From the NCBI RefSeq assembly GCF_008704535.1, contig NZ_CP023701.1, positions 6,428,001-6,492,000 of the forward strand: 64,000 nt of DNA. The letters run 5' to 3'. This document shows, in pieces, positions 57,024-64,000 of the stretch (the first letter of the stretch is position 1; every line of letters begins with the position of its first letter). This stretch comes from Streptomyces subrutilus. GTDB taxonomy: Bacteria; Actinomycetota; Actinomycetes; Streptomycetales; Streptomycetaceae. The notes below the pieces were generated by a model. That model had not been told where the DNA came from and ran no database searches. It saw only the letters and a program-made list of their open reading frames with translations. Made by a program: the position numbers and the translations under genes.

Positions 57024-58547
57024 CTAGAAGAAGCCGAGCTTCTTCGGCGAGTACGAGACGAGGAGGTTCTTCGTCTGCTGGTAGTGCTCCAGCATCATCT
57101 TGTGCGTCTCCCGCCCGATGCCCGACTGCTTGTAGCCGCCGAAGGCCGCGTGGGCCGGGTACGCGTGGTAGCAGTTCGTCCAGACGCGACCCGCCTGGAT
57201 CGCGCGGCCCGCGCGGTACGCGGTGTTGATGTCGCGGGTCCAGACGCCCGCTCCCAGCCCGTACGCCGTGTCGTTGGCGATCCGCACCGCGTCGTCGAAG
57301 TCCTCGAACGAGGCCACCGACACCACCGGGCCGAAGATCTCCTCCTGGAAGACCCGCATGCGGTTGTCGCCCTCGAAGACCGTCGGCTGGACGTAGAACC
57401 CGCCCGCCAGCTCCCCGCCGTGCTCCACGCGGCCGCCGCCCGTGAGGACCTTCGCACCCTCCTGCCGGCCGATCTCCACGTAGGACAGGATCTTCCGCAG
57501 CTGCTCCTCGGACGCCTGCGCCCCGATCATCGTGTCCGTGTCCAGCGGGTGCCCCGGCACGATCAGTTCGGTCCGCGCCACCGCCGCGTCGAGGAAGTCC
57601 CCGTACCGGCCGCGTTCGATCAGCGCGCGCGAGGGGCTCGTGCACACCTCGCCCTGGTTGAGGGCGAACATGGTGAAGCCCTCCAGGGCCTTGTCGCGCA
57701 GTTCGTCGTCGGCGGACCAGATGTCGTCGAAGAACAGGTTGGGGCTCTTGCCGCCCAGCTCCAGGGTGACCGGCTTCAGGTGCTCCGCCGCGTACTGCAT
57801 GATCAGCCGGCCGGTGGAGGTCTCCCCGGTGAACGCGATCTTGGCGACGCGCGGGCTGGACGCGAGCGGCTTGCCCGCCTCCTCGCCGAAGCCGTTGACG
57901 ACGTTCACCACGCCCGGCGGCAGCAGGTCCGCGACCAGGCTCAGCCAGAAGTGCACCGAGGCGGGGGTCTGCTCGGCCGGTTTGAGGACCACCGTGTTGC
58001 CGGCCGCGAGCGCCGGGGCCAGCTTCCACACCGCCATCAGGATCGGGAAGTTCCACGGGATGATCTGGCCCACCACGCCCAGCGGTTCGTGGAAGTGGTA
58101 GGCCACCGTGTCCTCGTCGAGCTGGCTGAGCGCGCCCTCCTGCGCGCGCAGGGCCCCCGCGAAGTAGCGGAACTGGTCGATGGCCAGCGGCAGGTCCGCC
58201 GCCAGGGTCTCGCGCACCGGCTTGCCGTTCTCCCAGGTCTCGGCGACGGCGAGGGCCTCCAGGTTCCGCTCCATCACGTCCGCGATGCGCAGCAGGACCG
58301 TCGAGCGCTCCGCCACCGAGGTGCGCCCCCAGGCCGGCGCCGCCGCGTGGGCCGCGTCCAGGGCCCGTTCCACGTCCTCGGCGCTGCCGCGGGCGACCTC
58401 GGTGAACGTCTCGCCGGTGACGGGGGAGGGGTTGGCGAAGTACCGGCCCAGGGCCGGTTCGACGTACTCCCCGCCGATGAAGTGCCCGTAGCGGGGCGCG
58501 TACGACATCAGCGCCCCCTCGGTCCCGGGTGCCGCGTAACGGGCCAT
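57024..58547 (-). CDS. Aldehyde dehydrogenase (AldB/ExaC-type)
   Basis: 507 residues. NAD-binding and catalytic motifs are intact: IIPWNFPILMAVWKLAPALAAGN, FTGETSTGRLIMQYAA, catalytic Glu in VTLELGGKSPN, catalytic Cys in NQGEVCTSPSR. Oxidises acetaldehyde or similar small aldehydes with NAD(P). A GAF-type regulator is encoded just upstream on the same strand, as for acoR/exa-type aldehyde dehydrogenase systems, and probably activates it. Confidence 0.93.
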   Translation of the reverse strand: MARYAAPGTEGALMSYAPRYGHFIGGEYVEPALGRYFANPSPVTGETFTEVARGSAEDVERALDAAHAAAPAWGRTSVAERSTVLLRIADVMERNLEALAVAETWENGKPVRETLAADLPLAIDQFRYFAGALRAQEGALSQLDEDTVAYHFHEPLGVVGQIIPWNFPILMAVWKLAPALAAGNTVVLKPAEQTPASVHFWLSLVADLLPPGVVNVVNGFGEEAGKPLASSPRVAKIAFTGETSTGRLIMQYAAEHLKPVTLELGGKSPNLFFDDIWSADDELRDKALEGFTMFALNQGEVCTSPSRALIERGRYGDFLDAAVARTELIVPGHPLDTDTMIGAQASEEQLRKILSYVEIGRQEGAKVLTGGGRVEHGGELAGGFYVQPTVFEGDNRMRVFQEEIFGPVVSVASFEDFDDAVRIANDTAYGLGAGVWTRDINTAYRAGRAIQAGRVWTNCYHAYPAHAAFGGYKQSGIGRETHKMMLEHYQQTKNLLVSYSPKKLGFF

Positions 58548-58598
58548 GGAGCCTCCCCTGCCGGGCGCCGGCCACCGTTGGACAGCGCTCCGGGGAGG

Positions 58599-59957
58599 CT
58601 AGGAGCGCGCGGGTTGCGGATACGTTGCACGCCCGCGCCCGGCCGGCTCCGCCCCTACGCCGCCCCGCCGGCGACCGGGGTGCGGGCCGGCGCCGGCATC
58701 CGCACCGGCACCGAGTTCGAGGTCCAGGGCGCGCAGCCGGGCCAGTGCGGCCGGCCGCCGGGCGGACGGCAGCGCCGCGGCCAGCGCCCGCCAGGCGTCC
58801 CGGTCGTCCGCGCCCCAGGCGCTGCACACCCAGTCCGTCAGCAGCCCGGCGTCCCCCCGGGCGACCACGGCCGCCCGCGCCTGGTCCTCGATCCGCCGGC
58901 GCAGCCGCACGATCCCCGGCGCCGTGGACCCGGGCAGCAGCGGTCCGGCGTACCGGCGCAGCGCCGCGCAGACCGCGCCGCCGGCCAGGTGCCGGGACAC
59001 GGCGGTGAAGTCCGCCTCCAGCGGAGCGGGCGCGCGGTAGGGGCGGGAGAGCGGGGCGCGCGCGCCCAGCAGGCCGCGCAGGCGCGACAGTTCGGCGCGC
59101 AGGGTCACGGGGGACACCGACTCGTCCTCGTACAGCTCGACCGCCAGCTCTTCGCCCGACAGCCCTTCCGGGCGGTGCGCCAGCAGCGCCATGATCTCGC
59201 TGTGCCGCCTGCCCAACCGCACCGTCCTCCCCCCGGTGACCAGCAGCGCCTCGTCGCGCCCCAGCGCGGTGAGGGTGTCCGCGGCGGCCGCCGGAACGGG
59301 GTCGAGCAGCGCCAGCTGCGCCTCCGCCGCCCGGGCCACGGCCTGGACGAACGCCAGCGAGTGCGGGTGCGCGAGCCAGTCCCCGCCGGTGATGTCCACG
59401 GCCCCCAGCACCCGGCCCGTGCGCGGGTCCCGAACCGGCGCCGCCGCGCACGTCCACGGGTGCACCCGGCGGCTGAAGTGCTCCGCACCGAAGACCTGTA
59501 CGGGCCCGCCCGTCGCTACGGCCGTACCGGGGGCGTTGGTGCCCATCGCCGTCTCCGCCCAACGCGCGCCCGGGACGAACCCGAGCCGCTCCGCCCGGCG
59601 CAGCGTGCCCGGCTCGCCCTCCACCCAGAGCAGGCTGCCGCGCGCGTCGCACACCGCCAGCAGGTGCGCGCCGTGCGCGGCGAAGGCCCCGACGAGGTCC
59701 CGGAACACCGGCATCACCCGGGCCAGCGGGTGCTCCTCGCGGTACGGGCGCAGCTCCGCCTCCCCGAGCTCCACCCCGGGCGCGCACTCCGGACTCACCC
59801 GGGCCCGGGCGCACCGCCGCCAGGACTTCGCGATCACCGCCCGGACCGGCGCCTCGACCCGCCCGTCCCGGGCGAACGCCTCGTGTGCCCGGCGCAGTTC
59901 GCTCGTGCGCCGGGCGGGATCGGCCCCGCCCGGCAGTGCCACCGACGGATCGCCCAC
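58599..59957 (-). CDS. GAF-domain regulator (AcoR-like, without the sigma-54 AAA+ domain)
   Basis: 452 residues. The N-terminus (AVIAKSWRRCARARVSPE) and GAF domain (HLLAVCDARGSLLWVEGEP; ARWAETAMGTNAPGTAVATGGPVQVFGAEHFSRRVHPWTC; GRVLGAVDITGG) are as in AcoR-type activators of acetoin and aldehyde catabolism. The central sigma-54-contacting AAA+ domain is absent, as in actinomycetes that lack sigma-54. A transcription-regulator-like helix segment (LGRRHSEIMALLAHRPEGLSGEELAVELY) takes its place. The GTG start has GGAGGG upstream. Confidence 0.85.
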   Translation of the reverse strand: MGDPSVALPGGADPARRTSELRRAHEAFARDGRVEAPVRAVIAKSWRRCARARVSPECAPGVELGEAELRPYREEHPLARVMPVFRDLVGAFAAHGAHLLAVCDARGSLLWVEGEPGTLRRAERLGFVPGARWAETAMGTNAPGTAVATGGPVQVFGAEHFSRRVHPWTCAAAPVRDPRTGRVLGAVDITGGDWLAHPHSLAFVQAVARAAEAQLALLDPVPAAAADTLTALGRDEALLVTGGRTVRLGRRHSEIMALLAHRPEGLSGEELAVELYEDESVSPVTLRAELSRLRGLLGARAPLSRPYRAPAPLEADFTAVSRHLAGGAVCAALRRYAGPLLPGSTAPGIVRLRRRIEDQARAAVVARGDAGLLTDWVCSAWGADDRDAWRALAAALPSARRPAALARLRALDLELGAGADAGAGPHPGRRRGGVGAEPAGRGRATYPQPARS

Positions 59958-60083
59958 GTCACCCTCCCGTGCTGCCTCGCTACCCGGAGCGCCCCATCGT
60001 CGTCCCCCGCCAGGGCCCCGGCAAGCGGTACGGCGCCACGGCGCGGGGACGGGACCGGGAGCCGGGGCCGGGAGCGCTCCGCC

Positions 60084-60252
60084 CTAGGCCGTCTCTTTCG
60101 GATCTTGCCGGGCCCGCGGCGTCTGGTGCCGTGCCTGGCCGCACTGCCGGGGCGACCACGTACGTCCCGTACGCGAGCGCCCCGGCAGCACGCCCAGGCA
60201 CGGCACCAGACGCCGCGGGCTCGGCCGACAAGATCCGAAAGAGACGGCCTAG
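60084..60252. mobile_element. 169-bp MITE-like inverted repeat bounded by CTAG
   Basis: The two halves are nearly perfect inverted copies of ~70 bp. Both ends read CTAGGCCGTCTCTTTCGG inward, the next block holds GCGGCGTCTGGTGCCGTGCC, and the centre is a TACG-rich 23-nt loop. CTAG at 60084-60087 and 60249-60252 could be the target duplication or part of the ends. No transposase is encoded, so it would be moved in trans. The right CTAG supplies the TAG stop of the SWIM gene. Confidence 0.8.
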
Positions 60253-61589
60253 CGGCTCTCCCCGGTGCCCCCCGCCGCCCCGACGGAGCCGGGCGCGGCA
60301 CCCGGCTCCGTCCCGGCGGCCGGCTCCAGTGCCGTCAGCGCCGAGCCCGGGTCCGGGGCCGACGCGCCCGCCGGGAGCCACCGGCCCGCCTCGCGGCGGT
60401 AGGGCCACCAGCGCCCCTCCCGGCCCAGTCGGAGCTGGCGTCCGGTGTCCGCCGCGGTCCAGCGGGCCCGCACCCGGCGCAGCACCGGTGCCTCGCCGTC
60501 CGCCCAGGCCGCGGCGAGTGCCGCCCGGGCCCGGGCCAGCGTCGCGCGGTCCGGCGTCCAGTCGTCCTCCAGCGCCGCCAGGGAGGGTGCCCCGCCGAAG
60601 CCCCAGGCCCGTACGGCCGGTTCCATCGCGGCCCGGTCCCTGTCGAGAGCCGCCGCCAGACGGGAGCGGACCCGAAGGTGCCCGGCCTCGGCCACCAGGC
60701 GTACGGTGTCCTCGGCCTGGGTGAGCGGAGCCGACGGGGCCCGCTCCGCGTGGCCCGGAGCCAGGGCCCGCGCCAGCAGCCGGTGGGCCTCGGCCGCGGC
60801 CGCCTGCGCGAGGAACTCCACCGCGTCGACGTCGAGTCCGGCCGGCTCGGTGTCCGTGTCCAGCGAGGGCGGCTGCCCCGGCGCCGCGGGCAGCGCCGGG
60901 GGCGGGGGCAGCGGCGCCCCGGCCGCGCGCGCCGCGAAGGCCTCCGCCGCCGGCACCCCGGCAGGGGTCCCGCCCTGCGGGGACTGCGCCCCGGCGGCCC
61001 CGGATCCGGCCTCCGCTGTGCTGCGCCGCTCCAGCTCCTCCACCAGGTCCGCCTCGGCGCGCCCGCGCAGGAGCAGCAGTACGAAGGGGTCCTGGTCCAG
61101 CAGCCGCGCCACCTGGTAGCAGAGCGCCGCCGAGTGCGGGCAGTGGTCCCACTCGCCGCAGTCGCAGCGCGGTTCGAGGTCTCCGATGCCGGGCAGCAGC
61201 TCCACCCCGGCGACCGCCGCGTCCTCGGCCAGCTCCGGCGGCACCTCGCGGTCCAGCAGCGCCGCGATGTGCCCCGCCTCCGCGGCCGCGAGCCCCAGCA
61301 GCCGGTCCCACTGCGCGTCCGTGAACTCCTGCACGAGGACGTCGGTGCGGTGCGCCGTACCGTCCCGGTCGCGCACCACGGCGGTGAGTCCGCCCGGGCG
61401 GACCGAGACGGCCCCCACCGCGCCCGTGCGCGCGTACCGCCGCCCCCGCCGGACCTGTTCTCCGTCGAGCGCGCTGTCCTCCAGGGCGCGCAGCCAGGAG
61501 TGCCCCCACCAGGTGTGGGCGAAGCCGCGGCCGGGCGGTGTGGGCGCCAGCGCGGGGAAGGTCTCCTCGTAGGGCTCTCGGGTGCTCAT
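60249..61589 (-). CDS. SWIM zinc-finger protein
   Basis: 446 residues. The SWIM motif CxCxnCxH is CDCGEWDHCPHSAALCYQVARLLDQDPF near residues 135-160. The N-terminal FAHTWWGHSWLRALED and RRGRRYARTGAVGAV are typical of the protein encoded next to SNF2 helicases in actinomycetes. The C-terminal half is Ala/Arg-rich helical. The ATG overlaps the SNF2 stop codon, so the pair probably acts together on DNA or nucleoprotein. The final stop TAG lies in the right end of the MITE-like repeat, so the original C-terminus may have differed. Confidence 0.85.
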   Translation of the reverse strand: MSTREPYEETFPALAPTPPGRGFAHTWWGHSWLRALEDSALDGEQVRRGRRYARTGAVGAVSVRPGGLTAVVRDRDGTAHRTDVLVQEFTDAQWDRLLGLAAAEAGHIAALLDREVPPELAEDAAVAGVELLPGIGDLEPRCDCGEWDHCPHSAALCYQVARLLDQDPFVLLLLRGRAEADLVEELERRSTAEAGSGAAGAQSPQGGTPAGVPAAEAFAARAAGAPLPPPPALPAAPGQPPSLDTDTEPAGLDVDAVEFLAQAAAAEAHRLLARALAPGHAERAPSAPLTQAEDTVRLVAEAGHLRVRSRLAAALDRDRAAMEPAVRAWGFGGAPSLAALEDDWTPDRATLARARAALAAAWADGEAPVLRRVRARWTAADTGRQLRLGREGRWWPYRREAGRWLPAGASAPDPGSALTALEPAAGTEPGAAPGSVGAAGGTGESR

Positions 61590-64000
61590 GCGCCACTCCC
61601 CGCGGCCGGGCGGTGCAGTGCCACGAGCTCGGCCAGTTCGGCGTCGGTCAGTTCGGTCAGGGCGGCCTCGCCGCCCGCGAGGACGGCGTCGGCGAGGTGG
61701 CGCTTGCGCTCCAGGAGTCGTGCGATGCGGTCTTCGACGGTGCCTTCGGCGATGATCCGGTGGACCTGTACGGGCTGGGTCTGGCCGATGCGGTAGGCGC
61801 GGTCGGTGGCCTGTTCCTCGACGGCCGGGTTCCACCAGCGGTCGTAGTGGACGACGTGGCCGGCCCGGGTGAGGTTCAGGCCGGTCCCGGCGGCCTTGAG
61901 CGACAGCAGGAACACCGGGACCTCGCCGGCCTGGAAGCGGTCCACGAGCTCCTCGCGCCGCGGCACCGGCGTCCCGCCGTGCAGCAGCTGGGCGGCGATG
62001 CCCCGGGCGGCGAGGTGCTTCTCCAGGATCCTGGCCATCGCCACGTACTGGGTGAAGACGAGGACCGATCCGCCTTCGGACAGGATCGTGTCGAGGAGCT
62101 CGTCGAGGAGTTCGAGCTTGCCGGAGCGGGCGCCGGCCGCGTCGCGCGTGTACTGGGCGGGGTGGTTGCAGACCTGCTTGAGGGAGGTCAGCAGTTTGAC
62201 CACCAGGCCCCGCCGCTCCATGCCGTCCGCCTCGGAGATCGAGGCCAGCGTCTCGCGCACGACGGCCTCGTAGAGCCCGGCCTGGGCGGGGCTGAGTGTG
62301 ACGGCGTGGTCGGTCTCGGTCTTGGGCGGCAGCTCGGGTGCGATGCCCGGGTCGGACTTCCGGCGGCGCAGCAGGAACGGCCGGACGAGCGAGGCCAGCC
62401 GGGCCGCGGCCTGCGGGTCGCGGCCGCTCTCGACGGGTTCGGCGTAGCGGGTGCGGAAGGCGCCGAGGCGGCCGAGGAGGCCGGGGGTGGTCCAGTCGAG
62501 CACGGCCCACAGCTCGGAGAGGTTGTTCTCCACGGGAGTGCCGGTGAGGGCGACGCGGGCCGGGGCGGGGATGGTGCGCAGGGCCTTGGCGGTGGAGGAA
62601 CGCGGGTTCTTGACGTGCTGGGCCTCGTCGGCGACGACCATGCCCCAGGTGACGGCGGCGAGTTCGGGTGCGTCCACGCGCATCGTGCCGTAGGTGGTGA
62701 GGACGAAGCCGTCGAGCGGGCCGGCGGGACGGGCGGTGTCCGTGTGGCTGCTGGGGGCGGTGAGGCTGCGGCCCGGGCCGTGGTAGCGCCGTACGGGTGT
62801 CCCGGGGGCGAACTTCTCGATCTCCCGCTGCCAGTTGCCCAGCAGCGAGGCCGGGCACACGACGAGGGTGGGCCCGGCGGTGGCGGGCTGCCCGGGGCCG
62901 TTGCGGTGCAGGTGCAGGGCGATGAGGGTGACCGTCTTGCCGAGGCCCATGTCGTCGGCCAGGCAGGCGCCGAGGCCGAGCGAGGTCATCCGGGCCAGCC
63001 AGCGCAGGCCGCTCAGCTGGTAGTCGCGCAGGGTGGCGCGCAGCGCGGGCGGGGCCTCGGGGCCCTCGTCCCGCGACGGATCGGCGGTGAGCCGCGCCCG
63101 CAGCCCCTCCAGCGCCCCGGTGGCCTCCACGTCCACGCACCGGCCGTCGAGTTCGGCCGTCCCGGTGAGTACGGCGGCCAGCGCGTCCGCGGCGGGGAGC
63201 TCGCGGCCCTGCCGGGCACGGGCCCGGCGGGCCTCGGCCGGATCGACCAGCACCCACCGGTCGCGCAGCCGGACGAGGGGCCGGTTCGCCTCGGCGAGCC
63301 GGTCGAGCTCGGCGGCGGTGAGGTCGCCGTTCCGGTCGCCGAGGGAGTGGCGCCAGCCGAGGGAGAGCAGGGCGCCGGGGGAGAGCAGTCCGGAGGGGGA
63401 GCCGGGGGCGGCCGCGGCGGCCGGGGCGCCGATCACGGCGCGGGCGGTGAGCGTACGGGCGAACCCGCGGGGCCAGTGCACCTGCACCCCCTCGGCGGCG
63501 AGCTCGCGGGAGACGGCCCCGAGCAGTTCCGAGACCTCTTCGGGGGCGAGGTCCACGGAGTCCGGGACGGCGGCGCCGAGCAGCGGTGCGAGCGGCGGCC
63601 AGAGCCGGGCGGCGCGGCGCAGCGCGCGCAGGGCGTCCATCCGGGCGCGGGGCGGGAAGGCGGCGGCCGTTTCGGCGGCACCGGCCCAGACGTCGGCCGC
63701 GTCGGCGACGAGCGCGGTGTCGGCCAGGCCGTGCATCTGCAGGACGGCGCGGAACGACGCGTCGGCGCCGGGGTCGTCGAGGGCGTCTGCGGCAGGGACG
63801 GCGTCGGTGTCGGCGGCGTTGTCTGCATCGGTGTCCGCGCCGGTGTCCGCGGCCGTGTGGGGGGCGTCGGGAGGGCCGGCGGCGAGGGAGGGGCCGGGGG
63901 AGGCGGGTGCGTGGTCGATCTCGATCCGCAGGGAGATCCGCACGCCCGCGTCGTGGTGGGCGGCGACTTCGGCGGCCCAGTCGGCCAGCGCGGGACGGGG
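61586..64000 (-). CDS. SNF2-family DEAD/DEAH helicase (5' cut by window)
   Basis: The frame is open to the window edge, so the N-terminus is missing; 804 residues are visible. SWI2/SNF2 ATPase motifs: I DDMGLGKTVTLIALHLHR, Ia VVCPASLLGNWQREIEKF, II VVADEAQHVKNPRS, III LTGTPVENNLSELWAVLDWTTPGLLG, IV GSVLVFTQYVAMARILE, V LSLKAAGTGLNLT, VI QATDRAYRIGQTQPVQVHR. DNA-translocating ATPase of the bacterial HepA/SNF2 class. The N-terminal part holds an Asp/Ala-rich low-complexity stretch. Coupled (ATGA) to the SWIM gene. Confidence 0.95.
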   Translation of the reverse strand, partial: PRPALADWAAEVAAHHDAGVRISLRIEIDHAPASPGPSLAAGPPDAPHTAADTGADTDADNAADTDAVPAADALDDPGADASFRAVLQMHGLADTALVADAADVWAGAAETAAAFPPRARMDALRALRRAARLWPPLAPLLGAAVPDSVDLAPEEVSELLGAVSRELAAEGVQVHWPRGFARTLTARAVIGAPAAAAAPGSPSGLLSPGALLSLGWRHSLGDRNGDLTAAELDRLAEANRPLVRLRDRWVLVDPAEARRARARQGRELPAADALAAVLTGTAELDGRCVDVEATGALEGLRARLTADPSRDEGPEAPPALRATLRDYQLSGLRWLARMTSLGLGACLADDMGLGKTVTLIALHLHRNGPGQPATAGPTLVVCPASLLGNWQREIEKFAPGTPVRRYHGPGRSLTAPSSHTDTARPAGPLDGFVLTTYGTMRVDAPELAAVTWGMVVADEAQHVKNPRSSTAKALRTIPAPARVALTGTPVENNLSELWAVLDWTTPGLLGRLGAFRTRYAEPVESGRDPQAAARLASLVRPFLLRRRKSDPGIAPELPPKTETDHAVTLSPAQAGLYEAVVRETLASISEADGMERRGLVVKLLTSLKQVCNHPAQYTRDAAGARSGKLELLDELLDTILSEGGSVLVFTQYVAMARILEKHLAARGIAAQLLHGGTPVPRREELVDRFQAGEVPVFLLSLKAAGTGLNLTRAGHVVHYDRWWNPAVEEQATDRAYRIGQTQPVQVHRIIAEGTVEDRIARLLERKRHLADAVLAGGEAALTELTDAELAELVALHRPAAGSGA

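Noticed and set aside
60084..60252. Reading the long palindrome as an attachment site or as a simple bidirectional terminator
   Set aside because: At 169 bp with ~70-bp arms and CTAG borders it is far larger than a terminator, and no integrase or tRNA is nearby. A MITE fits better, though a terminator effect on both flanking genes is still possible.
57084..61796. A 1570-residue open frame on the plus strand across the aldehyde dehydrogenase and SWIM region
   Set aside because: It spans three well-supported minus-strand genes and the inverted repeat, and has no domain.

Overview
The window is high-GC DNA from an actinomycete, almost certainly a Streptomyces. The evidence is a third-codon G+C bias throughout, many GTG starts, ATGA/GTGA stop-start overlaps, several apparently leaderless genes (a -10 hexamer 6-7 nt before the start codon), a Streptomyces killer-toxin-like protein, Cys-type leader peptides, and DUF4232, PadR, WYL and SWIM/SNF2 families typical of the genus. 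Genes at both ends are cut: a Hint-containing polymorphic toxin on the left and an SNF2 helicase on the right. No rRNA, tRNA, CRISPR array or complete insertion sequence was seen.

Left part (1-13.2 kb): a toxin C-terminus with a coupled candidate immunity gene; recQ; an EF-hand/methylglyoxal synthase fusion and a second EF-hand protein; a close homologue of the Vibrio autoinducer synthase CqsA; a DJ-1/PfpI protein; an APH(3')-type kinase; an ArsR-AHSA1 fusion divergent from a WYL regulator; an SDR oxidoreductase; a DUF4232 secreted protein and a beta/gamma-crystallin killer-toxin-like protein. Central metabolic part (13.5-30 kb): a remnant of a zinc alcohol dehydrogenase abutting a glutathionyl-hydroquinone reductase-like gene; an amino-acid ABC importer preceded by a Cys-containing leader peptide; a SAM hydroxide adenosyltransferase preceded by a Met-rich leader peptide and an intrinsic terminator (a candidate attenuator); an M20 amidohydrolase/MFS pair with a divergent double-domain Lrp regulator; an HMGL-like/YrdC-like pair; an MDR oxidoreductase with its MerR regulator and a MerR-type 19-bp-spacer promoter; and an aldolase-HAD-DhaL-DhaK operon.

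Region 30-39 kb: a large secreted subtilisin-like protease, a small secreted peptide, and a five-gene operon (ECF sigma factor, zinc-finger membrane protein, ABC ATPase, two membrane proteins). Region 39-57 kb is the most distinctive part: a type IV pilus locus. It holds pilT, pilB, pilC, a prepilin peptidase, a major pilin and several prepilin-like proteins, among them a 1274-residue protein with five repeats and a pilin fused to a beta-propeller. Beside them lie secreted proteins with VCBS/FG-GAP and RTX repeats, a ModA-like fold and Excalibur motifs, plus a PadR regulator. The two divergent pilus promoters share a -10/operator block. Genes for PilM/N/O/Q are not present here.

Right end (57-64 kb): an aldehyde dehydrogenase with an upstream GAF-domain activator, a 169-bp nearly perfect inverted repeat that looks like a MITE flanked by CTAG, and a SWIM-zinc-finger/SNF2-helicase pair. 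The MITE-like element supplies the stop codon of the SWIM gene.
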